This document shows, in pieces, positions 33,684 to 45,611 of a stretch of 64,000 nucleotides of DNA; the stretch's first letter is position 1; every line of letters starts with the position of its first letter. Below the pieces are notes generated by a model, which was not told where the DNA came from, did not search any database, and saw only the letters and a list, made by a program, of their open reading frames with translations. The stretch is from Petrolisthes cinctipes (Eukaryota > Arthropoda > Malacostraca > Decapoda > Porcellanidae): positions 106,001 to 170,000 of the forward strand of contig JAWQEG010000294.1 in NCBI GenBank assembly GCA_033782935.1, given 5' to 3'. A program made the position numbers and the translations under genes.

Positions 33684-35346
33684 GGCAACCTACCATACGG
33701 AAGACCTCCACGTTGCACTACACACGGCAGAAGCCGATGCACAGACCTTGATGTCAGCGAGAGGACCATCAGGAGAGTGTTGCACGAAGCGGGGGTGCAT
33801 CACCGGACTCCAGCAAACAAGGAATTTTTGACTGACCAACATCGCGAGGGAAGGCTACGGTTTGCCCAACAATATGTTGACAAGCCAGAGGAGTTTTGGA
33901 AGAGAGTGATCTGGACGGATGAGAAAACCTTCTCATCTTCGTGTCACGGAAGGCGCCACTGCTGGAGGAGAAATGATACTCGGTGAGTATAATTTTTGAG
34001 GTTGTCGTTTCTATAAACTATTCAGTCATAAGCAACCATAAGAATATACTCGAATAAAAAATTACTGCCGGGTGACAACCAGTATCGTTACAACGTCAGC
34101 AACATTAATAAAACAGATACTGCTGTAAGTCCATTCAGAGTAAATTACTTTTGGCATATAGGGTTGCGCAATATTATTTTTTTTACAGTGTAAAGTATTT
34201 TGGCTAAAATAAATAACTACTTTAAAAACAAATGGGCTGGAATAATCACGCTGGCAGGAAGTCAACTACTTTAAAAAATACCCACGCTTGACTGACGTTG
34301 ATTTTTATTCCCAAACAGGTATTATTTCAAGTCTTGAAAACATACATAATGTACTAAGTATCAGGAACACCAGTATTGAATCCTAAAAGAGGAAATTGTA
34401 ATAAGTTTTTACATTCAAAATGCACATTCACTTAGTATGTGTCACTGCTACCAAAATACCTGAACTATGGCACACAGACCAACAAAGACAACTTACCAAA
34501 TATTATCCCTAGTGAACAGGTTATTTAATGCTATATTACTCCTACACATAGATAGCATCTTTGCATACTTCACAGCATCAACGTAGCGTCCTCCTACGTA
34601 ATCAGTATTTACCATTGTTCAGTTAGTAACCCCCTTAAATGAGCTTCTATAAGGCAACCATGCATTTCACATGGTTATTGTTTTGTGTAGGCTATTCCTC
34701 AGTTACACTGAAGTAAGACTCTGCCATTCCTGGCATTTGTCATTAACATTTTCCAATACTGTTAAGAATATCTTGTTATCATAAAAGAAAATTAATTTAA
34801 GTTTATTAATGCTAGTCTATTTCTTTCAACAGATACAGCCCGGAAAATGTTTTTCATGTGGCCAGGAGTGGACACGTGACTGTCAATATTTGGGGGTGGG
34901 TAAGCTGGCATGGAATGGGTGACATGCACCAAATAGAGGGTCGGATCAATGCCGAAAAATATATTGATATTTTAAACAACTTTCTGCCCTCATTTGCTGC
35001 CAGCAACCACCCCTTTCCTCCTGGTCCAGTTTATTTTGTCCAGGACAGATGCCCAGTTCATCAGGCTCGCGTGGTCCAGGAGTGGTTCCAACAGCACCCT
35101 CAATTTCAGCTCCTGCCCTGGCCTAGTAAGGGTGCAGACTGCAACCCCATAGAAAATATATGGGGCTCAATGGTAACATCGTGGGAGCCTGAACGGGAAC
35201 GCACACCCCAGGAGCTGTTGGACCACACCCGTCGAGTATGGGAAATATTCCGGGGTAAACCTGACCTCGTTAGACGCCACACTGGTAACATTCATCGAAG
35301 ACTGCAGGCTGTTATCGAGAAGGGTGGTGGATGGACAGAATACTGA
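33684..35346 (+). CDS. Tc1/mariner-superfamily transposase with one intron
   Basis: Exon 1 (about 33684-33983) encodes LDVSERTIRRVLHEAGVHHR, the second half of the HTH DNA-binding region. It then encodes VDKPEEFWKRVIWTDEKTF with the first catalytic Asp. The donor is ACTCG/GTGAGT. An intron of 847 bp ends TTTCAACAG at 34830. Exon 2 (34831-35346) continues in phase (DTR-YSPENVFH). It has VYFVQDRCPVH (second Asp), GADCNPIENIWGS (Glu) and DHTRRVWEIFRGKPDL, and a stop at 35346. The Asp-Glu spacing is 35 residues by direct count. The HTH start and initiator ATG are missing or lie in an unfound upstream exon. Exon 1 lies in the left arm of the inverted repeat and exon 2 in the unduplicated loop. Terminal inverted repeats were not identified. 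Confidence 0.8.
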
Positions 35347-35633
35347 GGAGTAATTTTTAGTCTCATTGTTCTTGTTATTCTATGTAATATATATTATGTT
35401 AGCGGTGCATATAACCCATGCACTCACACACTGTCAAGAAATTTAATACTGCGCAACCCTATATGCCAAAAGTAATTTACTCTGAATGGACTTACAGCAG
35501 TATCTGTTTTATTAATGTTGCTGACGTTGTAACGATACTGGTTGTCACCCGGCAGTAATTTTTTATTCGAGTATATTCTTATGGTTGCTTATGACTGAAT
35601 AGTTTATAGAAACGACAACCTCAAAAATTATAC

Positions 35634-35966
35634 TCACCGAGTATCATTTCTCCTCCAGCAGTGGCGCCTTCCGTGACACGAAGATGAGAAGGTTTTCTCA
35701 TCCGTCCAGATCACTCTCTTCCAAAACTCCTCTGGCTTGTCAACATATTGTTGGGCAAACCGTAGCCTTCCCTCGCGATGTTGGTCAGTCAAAAATTCCT
35801 TGTTTGCTGGAGTCCGGTGATGCACCCCCGGCTTCGTGCAACACTCTCCTGATGGTCCTCTCGCTGACATCAAGGTCTGTGCATCGGCTTCTGTCGTGTG
35901 TAGTGCAACGTGGAGGTCTTCCGTATGGTAGGTTGCCATACTAGTCAGTGTCCTCTGCTTTGCCAA
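35634..35966 (-). pseudogene. Mirror copy of transposase exon 1, frameshifted
   Basis: Matches left-arm exon 1 in inverted orientation but carries one extra C (AAGCCGGGGG against AAGCGGGGG). The extra base breaks the HTH frame just before GVHHRTPANKEFL. There is no exon 2 on this strand, because the loop holds it only in the plus orientation. Non-functional. Confidence 0.85.
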
Positions 35967-36520
35967 ATAAATTTAAATTTATATTTCACAGTGCTGATCA
36001 TGAATATTAATAAAAGTGCCATATACACAAAGACGTAGATAGACAAACAGATATAATATGGTATTGTATTTATATATATATAATTGATCTTGTATTCAAA
36101 CTTTTCAGGTTCCATGTGATTCAGTGTGGGCTGGTTACTCCCTTGAAACAGTAGCACCGAGGCATAAGCATATTTGTTGTGCAATAAATGTTAATTTGTT
36201 TATATTGTTTTCATTATCTTTGGCTATCATTATCATGCTGAGAACATAATTCTGTAGTTGAGCATAAAACATTGTTTTCAGTAGCATATAGAGAGATTAA
36301 TGAGAATCACGTTGACCACCATTACTGTCCTTGTGGTCCTTATTGTGTCACATGTTCTGCACAGTAATGCTGGACGTAAGTAAAAGTAAGTTAATATATC
36401 TAAATAATGCCCATAAGTAACTTTAAAAAAAATATATATATATATTTCTCTTTCCTGCAAAATGGTTTAACAAGTTAATATTCTGACTAGCAACAGACTG
36501 GCAAATGGCAATGCATGAAA

Positions 36521-36740
36521 CCTATAGTCCTTCTGTTTTAAGAAGGCGAAATGCTGTGGCTGGGATTATCCCGTCAAGAATGTGTATCTGCCAACACTTG
36601 TTCTACATAACTATTATCATATCCTTCGCTATGAATTTCTAGTTGTTTTGTAAATCCACAGAATACAAAGAACCAAAACGGTATTAACCATATTATCCCA
36701 GCCGCAGCATTTCGCTTGCATAAATTTGAAGCACTATAGG
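36521..36740. mobile_element. MITE with about 50-bp TIRs (right-arm copy)
   Basis: Mirror of 32881-33100. A single visible substitution (CAGCCGCAGC for CAGCCACAGC) lies in one terminal repeat. Confidence 0.8.
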
Positions 36741-37185
36741 TGATAAGGGAGAAAGGCCTATGTGATTAAAACTTTGAAAGAACGAATGAGAAGGTTAAAA
36801 ATATGATAAAGAAAAGATAAAGAATACTACAGAAGGCAAGGAAGGAAGGGGGAGTGTGAGAGAGAGAAGACAAGTGAGAGGAGGTTGTGTGAGGTTGCCA
36901 GTTACTTGAAAGATATAGACATAAGTTTATTTATTTTACAGCGAGAAAAGGAGATAAAGAGGGGGACTGCCAGCATGAGGGGCGAAAAGAATACAGGGAG
37001 AGCTGAAGACAGAAAAGGGATTGTCTCGGCTCCGTTATTTGTTGCTTAATATCCAAATGATAATAATCAGTATCTCTCTACAGGGGTGAACAATAGACAG
37101 TGTCTTTATTTAATAGATCAAATGCAATATAATGAAGCAGATATACTAATTGTTTTTAATTTCTTTTCAACTACTCACCCTCATC

Positions 37186-37587
37186 TGTCCTAAACACGAC
37201 CGATGCCCTATCCATATGGCCAGGATAGTTCAAGAATGGTTTGCTGCTCAAGATAATTTGCAGGTGATAGATTGGTCTAGTTAGAACTGTGATATGAACC
37301 CCATAGAAAATCTATGGGGTTCTATTGTTAACACGTGGGAGCCGGAACGAGACAGAACTACAGCAGAGTTGTTACGGCACACCAGAGCACAGTGGGAGAT
37401 TTTTCGGGGAAAACCCGATATAGTGAGAAGGCATATGGTGCCTCAATGCCCGAGCGACTGCAGGCTGTCATTGAGAAGGAGGGTGGCTGGACACGATACT
37501 AGTAACAAATTGATGAGTAAGAACATGAAATATGTAATCTACAGTATTTCAAGCCTTAATGTGTTCATAGAAGTGTACCGTATATAA
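37186..37587 (+). pseudogene. Tc1/mariner transposase C-terminus (right-arm copy)
   Basis: Mirror of 32034-32435 with the same internal TAG and one amino-acid difference seen (RRHMVPQ against RRHIVPQ). Shared lesions show that it was already dead before the duplication. Confidence 0.85.
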
Positions 37588-38896
37588 ATAGTGTATACAC
37601 TGTATCTCATCGTGGCTAAGGGTCTAAAGCAATACATATCCAGGTGATTATAATAATAATAATAAAAAAACAAACATTACACATGCTTAATGCAAACGTG
37701 AGGTCGAAGTAAAAACTTGAGGTTATATTAAGTTAACAGGTATTATAATTGTATGACACCAATTAATAACAACAACTATACATATAACGTGTTCATCATT
37801 TACAGTGTGGTGCCTACAGTCCCAGTTGGGTTATGGGTGTGGAAGGCTTCGTAACGAGGACTTGTGGAGTTTTCACCTAAACTGACAAGTCATGTAAACA
37901 ATAACCAATAAATGTCTTATTTCAATTTTTCCCTGTTTTAATTAGTAATAAAATTAGTGCTGACACAATATCCTCTAAATCTTGTGATTGGTTCACTAAC
38001 ACCGGCGTCTGAATGTTGACCTCAGATAAATAAATAAGGGTAATAAATATATTCGTCATATATAACGGATTGTATTTGCATACCAAATATCACTTTTATT
38101 TCTATTCTGGTCTTGTTTGCGCATCAACAGATTATGCAGCAACACACAGAATGTTAGTGATGGTGGTAAGATGGAGAGTAAAGGATTGCTGGGAAGGAGG
38201 GAGAGGAAACAGCGAATGGAATAAGGGAGGATGGGGTGGGGGAGAACAGATGGAGTGGTTATTGGGTAAAGATTAACTTACACTATATAACTATTATCCT
38301 TTGGTAACCAGTTACACACTAAAAGTTTCTTAGAAAATGTCGTGAATAATACAGGGTAACGATAAAGGATTTACTTGAAATTTATTTCAACACTGTGTAG
38401 GTGGTGCATGGCTTGATATATTAGTCATAAAATGATGGTGTCGTGTGAATTGTATTACGTAAAATCTAGATTCATTTCAAATAATAAATAATATCCTATA
38501 GAATGTAGCATCAGAGTTGGATTTAGATTACACAAGAAAACATAATAAAGGCGACAGTCGGCTTTGTTCGTTTATAATCTTTAGCTACTTGATCCAATAA
38601 TTCTCTCCATCTATAATACTACTACTCGATCACTTGTGAAGCTTTACACCCTCTCCTCAACCCAACCCCTCCTACCACCTTCCAGTGAGTGGTTCACATC
38701 CATGATCACAAGTGGTTCGGGATTCAAATTTCTGGATGGCTCAACATTGGTAACGCCTCCACATTACCCCCTATATAACTCCGCCCACATTTCTCCCCTC
38801 CCCCCCTCCACCTGCCAGTGATACCAGATCCACTGAGGCTCACACCAAGTAGCTGGTGGAAGAGGTGGGGTCCCTTGATCTGTCCGGAGCTGTACA

Positions 38897-38985
38897 GTGC
38901 TCAGGGTGTGGTTGGACATCTGAAACAACGGGTGAAGTCCCACTGGACCGGTCCATCTGTGGCCTGGTGGTCACAAAGGAAAGGT
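38897..38985 (+). pseudogene. Partial copy of the 17.0-kb exon-like unit with splice donor
   Basis: Repeats the second half of 16996-17228 (SAQGVVGHLKQRV and GPSVAWWSQRKG), the GTAAGT donor and the following satellite. Upstream the sequence switches to the right arm of the inverted repeat at the shared word TGTACAG. The frame stays open across that junction. Confidence 0.55.
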
Positions 38986-39128
38986 AAGTAACACACACAG
39001 ACAACACTTGACCTATTTACTGGTCCATGTGTTCTTATCCCCAGCCATTAACACACACACTCACACACACACACACACAGACAACACATGACCTATTCAC
39101 TGGTCCATGTGTTCTTATCCCCAGCCAT

Positions 39129-39167
<39 letters not shown>

Positions 39168-39545
39168 GACAATTCATAATCTACTGTTATCTCCATGGCA
39201 GGTTAATATGGTACCCATGTGAGACCTCTGTACCCCCCCCCCCTATGCCTATTCCTGCACCCCCCTAATCCCCCCGCACCCCTCTAAAGACACACTACCC
39301 ACCCCCAAGCTTGTCCCCCTATTCCCGCACCCCTCTAAACCCCTTCGCACCCCCCTACAGCCCCCTAAACACACACACAACCCCCGCCCCCTAAGCCTGT
39401 CCCCGATTCCTGCACCCCCCTAAACTCCTTCGCACCCCCCCAACAGCCCCGAAAACACACACAACCCCCCCCCCCCCAAGCCTGTCCCCCCATTCCCGCA
39501 TCCCACTAAGCCCCACCGCACCCCCCTAAACCCCCCCGCACACAC
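38986..39545. repeat. (CA)n units followed by C-rich minisatellite
   Basis: Bases 38986-39175 repeat ACCTATTCACTGGTCCATG units with CA tracts, as at 17229-17402. Bases 39225-39545 belong to the same C-rich family as 27645-28675. Confidence 0.9.
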
Positions 39546-39652
39546 TCATGTCTGTATTTACTACACAACAAATAATATTACTACACCAACACCAATCACA
39601 TTATTATAAACTACACATAGATTAATTCCACAACGAAAGAAAGAAAGAGTGT

Positions 39653-39797
39653 AAATGACTTCTGGGTGAATTATTTAATGAATTTGGTGAGTAAACTATA
39701 CAGTGATCATCATTATCTAACTGTTGGATAGATTTTGTGAATGTGAATATTCAGCTTTTGGATAATAATGAAGCCTTACAAGTGTGGTTGGTTAGGA
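39653..39797 (+). repeat. Interspersed plus tandem repeat, left side of a LINE insertion
   Basis: The segment GTGTAAATGACTTCTGGG to GAATGT matches 9277-9372. It runs into one partial GAAGCCTTACAAGTGTGG unit that is broken at GGTTAGGAA by the 3' end of the LINE. Confidence 0.8.
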
Positions 39798-42700
39798 ATC
39801 AGAATCAGAATCAGAATCAGAATTTATTTCCATTATTAAAATGGTTATTCTTTACATTGGTTTAAACACTATAGCTAAAACATTATGAAATTAAAATACG
39901 CTAAATCTAGCAATGAAGTAGAAAACAATAATCTAGTAGTAAAACAAATAGCAGAGCAATAAAAGATAATTAAAACAATATGCAGATAAAAGCTTAAAGA
40001 AAACACTAAAAATTAAACAAAATAAAATAATAAGATAATAATATAATGAAGCAGTAAAACTAGGTAAAATCACATGGATTAAAAATAGTAAAATTAAAAA
40101 GACTCAATCGAAGATTCATTATTGGAATTGTTTTTCTAATAGATGTTTATTTAGATGAGTTTTAAAAATGGTTAGTGTTTGATCTCAAGTGGGAGGGTGT
40201 TCCAAAGGGTGGGTGCTGCTACTAGGAAGGACCTGGAGCTGAAGCAGGTGTTACACCGGGGTACATGGAGTTGATTGGTCTGCCTTGTGTTGACACTCTG
40301 TCCTTGCATATCACGTACTGTGGGTAATGGGAACAACCAATTAGGAAGATTTTTATTTATTAGGTTGTATGTTATTTTCGCTACCCCAAGTTTATACTTT
40401 TGATTAATTTTTAGCCATCCCAACTCCTTAAGAAATGGAGTGACATGGTCCCTCTTGGCAGCTCCTCCAAGAGCAATTTTGGCGGCAAAATTTTGCAATT
40501 TCTGGACTCGACCAGTTTGAGTGGAATTGGTTGTTCCCCAGATACTCATGCCATAGTACATGATACTCATTACTAACGATTGTATTACAGAAATCCTTGT
40601 TATTTTGTTAAAACAATCCCTTATTCTATTGACATACATTAAAATTCCGTATACCTTCCTACTCATTTGGGTGATGTGAGTCTCAAACAGTAGGTGATTG
40701 TCAAAGTGAACACCCAAGTACTTTAGGGATTTGCTGGGGAGGATTACATTTTCTTCCACCCGCAAATGAGTGTCTGGTGGAATCTTTGACAGGAGCCCCC
40801 TTTTCCCTATGAACATACATTGGGTTTTTTTAGCATTAAGCATTAGACCATTTTTATGAAAATATGTTTTAGCTAATTTTATGGTCTCTTTACTCTTGTG
40901 TATCAGATGATTTAAATTATCTATATTACTTGTGTGTATAAACTGTGTATCATCAGCATATTGGATGATTTCGCAATCCTTTAAAAGACACGAAAGATCA
41001 TTCACATATATAATAAACAATATGGGACCAAGAACTGACCCTTGAGGCACACCATAGGAAATATTTATTTTGTTAACCATGATATTGTTTATGAGCACCG
41101 ATTGCGACCTGTCACTGAGGTAGCTTTGGAACCAGAAGGAATCAATATTCAACTTAGAGCACTTATATAGTGTGGCTGACACTGTCAAAAGCTTTAGACA
41201 AGTCGCAGAGAGTAGTAACTAATGAAATTTTCTTATTGTCCATGTTTGTATATAAGTTGTTAGTTAGTTTTAGTAGGGCAGAGGTAGTTGATAAGTTTGA
41301 CCTGAATCCATGTTGGGTTTTGCTAAGCAAGTTGTTTGTTTCGAGGTGTTGGGTTAACTGAGATGATATTATTTTTTCTAGTACTTTGGAAAGAACTGAG
41401 AGAAGAGATATAGGACTGTAGTTACTTGGATCTTTAACATCACCAGACTTGTGGATAGGAATTACTATCGAGTGTTTCCACGCTGTGGGAAAAACTCCTG
41501 TGGTTATTGATGTGTTTATGATGCACGTAAGGTGTGAAATGATAACAGGAAGGGAGTCTTTTAGAAATCTCAGTGTGATGCCGTCTGACCCGCAGGATTC
41601 ACTCTTTTTCATGTTTGCTATAATGAGAGTTATTGTTTGCCAATTTGTGGATTCAGGTCGGAACTGGCAGCTTGGAGTTATATTACGTGAGTTTGTTTGT
41701 ACTGGGTGTAATATTATATCTGGGTCGACTAAGTTTCTCTGGGATTTCTCAAAGGTGTCCTTTCCAACATTAGCAAAGATTGTGTTAAAATGATTAGTTG
41801 TCTGTGTCATGGTCTCTTTATCATCAATTTTACCTAGCGGCTCAGCATTATATTTATTATTAGGTATAATTTCTCTAATTGTCTTCCACGTGGCTCTGCT
41901 ATTGCCTCTATTATTCTCTAGTTTACTGTTATAATATTCAGATTTATAATGATGAGTCAAACCACGAACTTGTCTCTTTAGGTTTTTGTATGTATTTTCA
42001 AAGTTAATGTTGCTTTTGTCTTTTTTCCAGCTTTTCAGGGTATTATTTTGTTGTTGTATCAGTGTCCTCAGCTCCTCAGTGATCCAAGGAGTGAAGGGTC
42101 TCCTTACCTCCTGTGTCACTAATGGTGCACATAAATCTAAACATTTGGAGAAAACTTCATTAAATATTTGAACCTGGGTATCAACATTATCGGTAGAATA
42201 AATTGTATTTAATATCTGACCTTCAGCTATCAGTAGATTACATAATATATCTGGTGAATAGTTTTTAAGTTGGCGAAATGTTTTAATTTTGGGTTGCCTC
42301 TTGGGTTTAGTTATGTCCAGCGTGACAGATATGAGATCATGGTCAGCAATGGGACAAGCAATCACATCATGATGTAAAACTAAAACAGGAATATTGGTTG
42401 TAATCACGTCCAATAGAGTAGCAGAGTGGGATGTAGTTCTTGTAGGCTTGTCGATTAATTGCGTTAATTTTGTGCTTTTGATTATCTATTCCATCTTGTT
42501 TTTAGCTAAAATGATAATATTAAGATCACCAAGAGCATAAAAAGGTTTGTTACGTAAGCGTATGTAGTTAAAAACGTCAGTGACATAGTCAAAGGAATGA
42601 GAGTTAGAGTGAGGATGTCGATACATGCAGCCAACTATAACAGAAGGTAGTTTCCTGCATTGCACTGTAAGCCACAAGTCCTCCACCCCATCAATTTGTT

Positions 42701-44741
42701 CAATGTTTACATTAATTGGAGTAACAGTAAGAATATCTATAACATATATACACACACCTCCTCCTCTACCTTTATCATGCCTGTATACCCTGTAGTTAGG
42801 TATCGCAATATACTGGTCTAAAACATCGTGAGTCAGCCATGTTTCACTTACACATAAAATGTCAGGTTTCCGTTCATTAACTAAAATACATATTTCATCC
42901 ATATTCGCTAAAAGACTTTGTGCATTAATGTGATCGATTTTCAGATTATCCTTTTTGTTAAAACTGCAGGCACTGTCCTCATGGCCAGGTTCCTATTCGT
43001 TTTGGTGCTGGCCTAACCTTCCTTTATGTCCTAATTCATGGCAGTGTCCACACCTCAGTCTGTGATCGAACCTGCAGGTAGCCTGTCTATGGTTGAATTC
43101 CCCGCAGTTAAAACACCCATATTTTAATGCAGTATGGCGTTGTGTGTTGCGGGAATCGGGTTGAGACTGGGATTGCCCACCCATATGGTGCTTAAATGTT
43201 GAGGCGTAGCTGACTGCTGCCCCCTCTAGCGCGTGGTGACCCCTGTGTGCGACATGTGACCACGGAGCCTCGGTGCGAGGCCGTGGTGCAGCAGTATGGT
43301 ATTCCGAGCTGCTAGGGTGGCGAAACGAGGCGGTACCTCGGGGGGCAGGGCCGGGTGATAGACGCGGGGCAGCACCGGGGATCTGCATGTTAGGTGGGGG
43401 TTGCCGTGCAGTAGGGGGGTAGTCGGAATGGCGAGGGGGTTGTCGTGATAGCACGGTTTGTGAAGTCGTATTATTGTATACCTTCCTCGGAGCTTTCTTG
43501 ATTACATTCCAGTTTTTACATAATCGAAATTCAGGACACTGTGCTTCTATTGAACCTAACAGCCTGATGGCGCCTAGCCGGTTTAACACTGGCCTATTAT
43601 CGTCACCATCGAAACACATGTCGTCTTGTTCACTAGTGCTAAGTCTGAAGTAGGGTAAGAGTTTTAATTATTGAGATGCCATTTGATTTTCTCCACTTGA
43701 GTAAGTGTTCGTTGTAAGTCTCGATTTGGTCTTTAAATTGTTGTACCGTTGTAGGGGGAACTACCTGACATACATATATTTTCATTTCATAGTTTTGTCT
43801 TTCAGGTCACTTATCAACGAGCCTAAGTTGTCAAGAATATTTTCACTGGGTGACTCTTCAATAATGTCATGAATACCAGAATGTATCACGCACTCAGTCG
43901 GAATCCAGTTAAGTTTTTCAGAGATCCAGCTTCTGAGCAGGTCAAAATTAGCGCCGTGTATGGTCCTTACTGCGCAGTTTTCACCGAGGTCGCTGCGTAG
44001 AACTCTGCGTAGATTAATGTCCCCCAGGAGTAGACAGTGTGGAGGAAGTGGATTGTTGTTCGGAGCCTGAGGTTGTTCCCTGCTGTTAGGACAAAGCTTT
44101 TGTTCCAGGTCATCCACTCGTTGCTGGAGTGCCGTGATGGTTTCGAATGCAGTCTTGACTTCAGTGTTCAGTAGGTCGATTTCCAAATCCTTAGTATGTA
44201 ATTTAGCTTTGATGTTCTCAATGTCTAGGGCCATTTTGAATACATCTATTTCAGTCTTGTCACCGTGGGCTCCGTGAGGCGAGGTTGATGAGGTCAAGGC
44301 TTGAGTCGAGACGTGGGTGTGTGTGATGCTGGGCGAATGTGTGCGTGTCTGTGGTACAGGTGGGGATGAAGGGAGAGGTGAGGATGTGGGCTGAGTTGGG
44401 GGTGTGGGGCGAGTTGGGGGTGTGAGATGAGTTGGAGGAATGAGGCAAGGTGGGGATGTGGGGCAAGGTGGGGGTACAGTGTAAGGCGTGGGTGTGGTGA
44501 GTGGCGGAGATAGGGGGGGTGGCGGGGGTGTATGTACTGTCGGGAGAGAGACCTGGGACTGTGACAACAGGGTGGAGTTGCTGTGTCCCATGCGGGGAAT
44601 AGTCTGGCCTGGTGTCGTTTTCCTCAGCGATTGGTGTATTAGCCATTATCATGTCTATAAGTTGCTCCTTGTTGACCCAGACTTTAGTTAATCCCAGTTC
44701 TCGACATCGCTTCTGTAGGTCAGATTTGTGGAAGTTTGAAG
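39798..44741 (-). mobile_element. L2/CR1-like LINE, near full length, broken
   Basis: The 3' end (left) is a TCAGAA microsatellite tail at 39798-39830. The 5' end lies at about 44741. The element interrupts a tandem repeat whose next unit resumes at 44742. It has two ORFs, ORF1 (44748-42993) and ORF2 (about 42960-40172), each with a few frame breaks. The target-site duplication is at most GAA. Confidence 0.8.
40172..42965 (-). pseudogene. LINE ORF2: AP endonuclease and reverse transcriptase
   Basis: Read on the minus strand, the endonuclease starts near 42950 (IDHINAQSLLANMDEICIL). It has LCVSETWL (catalytic Glu block), GCMYRHP, LGDLN (metal site; the usual GDFN is altered) and, after a TAG at 42484-42486, ADHDLISV (the catalytic His block). 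The RT follows from about 41700: YSPISLLSVLSKVLEKI, QHGFRSNLSTTSALL, LCDLSKAFDSVSH, GVPQGSVLGPILFIIYVNDL and the catalytic QYADDTQF box. KSLKYLGVHFD and the usual C-terminal ITYNLINKNLP region come next, and the frame ends at 40172. A frameshift near 41165 (SHT-I/L-YK) splits the RT. Two visible lesions; inactive. Confidence 0.88.
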
Positions 44742-44748
44742 GTAACAA
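42993..44748 (-). pseudogene. LINE ORF1: SAP-like, coiled coil, SGNH esterase, CCHC knuckles
   Basis: N to C on the minus strand: LPSNFHKSDLQKRCRELGL with VNKEQLIDMI resembles a SAP DNA-binding helix pair. A Pro/Thr/His-rich linker carries a frame change between 44591 and 44260. Next is a heptad-rich segment (MALDIENIKAKLHTKDLEI). CLLLGDINLRRVLRSD and ECVIHSGIHDI fit the SGNH-hydrolase fold found in CR1-type ORF1s; the block I serine is replaced by Asp-Ile. Two frame breaks follow at about 43783 and 43655. The C-terminus has CFNCGEFNHRQATC and CGHCHELGHKGRLG zinc knuckles. A single TAG at 42993-42995 separates ORF1 from ORF2 in the same frame. Confidence 0.75.
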
Positions 44749-44915
44749 ACGAATACCACTGTGGAATGGATCCTAAAATAATAAAGCCTTACAAGTGTGG
44801 TTGGTTTGGAAGGTAACAAACGAATACCACTGTGGAATGGACCCTAAAATAATGAAGCCTTACAAGTGTGGTTGGTTTGGAAGGTAACAAACGAATACCA
44901 CTGTGGAATGGACCC
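44742..44915 (+). repeat. 71-bp tandem repeat, right side of the LINE insertion
   Basis: About 2.5 units of GGTAACAAACGAATACCACT and TGAAGCCTTACAAGTGTGG, directly continuing the partial unit at 39765-39797. Confidence 0.88.
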
Positions 44916-44929
44916 AATGTTATTGTTAT

Positions 44930-45144
44930 TATTATATTACAGACATCATGTGTGTGTACAATGATAGGGTCTGTGTGTGTGTGTGTGTGTGTAGATTGAG
45001 AGTGTGTGTGTGTGTGTGTGTATGTGTGTACAATGATAGGGTGGTGGTGTGTGTGTACATTGATATGGTAGTGTGTGTGTGTGTGTGTGTGTGTGTGTAC
45101 AATGATAGGGTAGTGTGTGTGCGTGTGTGTGTACAATGATAGGG

Positions 45145-45180
<36 letters not shown>

Positions 45181-45343
45181 ACAATAATAGGGTAGTGTGT
45201 ATGTGTGTGTGTACAATGATAGGGTAGTGTGTGTTTGTGTGTGTGTGTGTGTACAATGATAGGGTAGTGTGTGTGTGTGTGTGTGTGTGTACAGACGCTA
45301 TTATTATTGTTATATTACAGACATCATGTGTGTGTACAATGAT

Positions 45344-45390
<47 letters not shown>

Positions 45391-45611
45391 AATGATAGGG
45401 TAGTGTGTGTGTGTGTGTACAGAGGTTATTGTTATTGTTATATTACAGACATCATGTGTGTGTACAATGATAGGGTAGTGTGTGTGTGTGTACAATGATA
45501 GGGTAGTGTGTGTGTGTGTGTGTGTGTGTGTGTACAATGATAGGGTAGTGTGTGTGTGTGTGTCTGTGTGTGTGTGTGTGTACAGAGGCTATTATTATTG
45601 TTATATTACAG
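44930..45611 (+). repeat. TG satellite carrying copies of the exon 1 acceptor and start
   Basis: The motif TATTACAGACATCATGTGTG occurs at about 44936, 45312, 45441 and, as the true exon 1 boundary, 45603. Between copies are (TG)n tracts punctuated by TACAATGATAGGGT. Each copy includes a splice-acceptor AG and an ATG in the same context as exon 1. Confidence 0.85.

Larger units (their letters stand above)
29835..34175 (+). repeat. Left arm of a 3.45-kb inverted repeat
   Basis: The sequence from TGTACAGCTCCGG to TATAGGGTTGCGCA is repeated in reverse complement at 35445-38896. After removing the 891 bp added by an insertion (element plus TA), the left arm is 3450 bp against 3452 bp on the right. 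Only scattered substitutions and one-base changes separate the arms where I compared them. The outer junction sits on the palindrome TGTACA. Confidence 0.93.
35445..38896 (-). repeat. Right arm of the 3.45-kb inverted repeat
   Basis: Reverse complement of 29835-34175 minus the 889-bp insertion. It holds mirror copies of transposase exon 1, the 220-bp MITE and the divergent transposase C-terminus. The loop between the arms (34176-35444) is single copy. Confidence 0.93.

Noticed and set aside
41170..42171. Several plus-strand frames over the 40-44 kb LINE
   Set aside because: Antisense of the RT and endonuclease on the minus strand.
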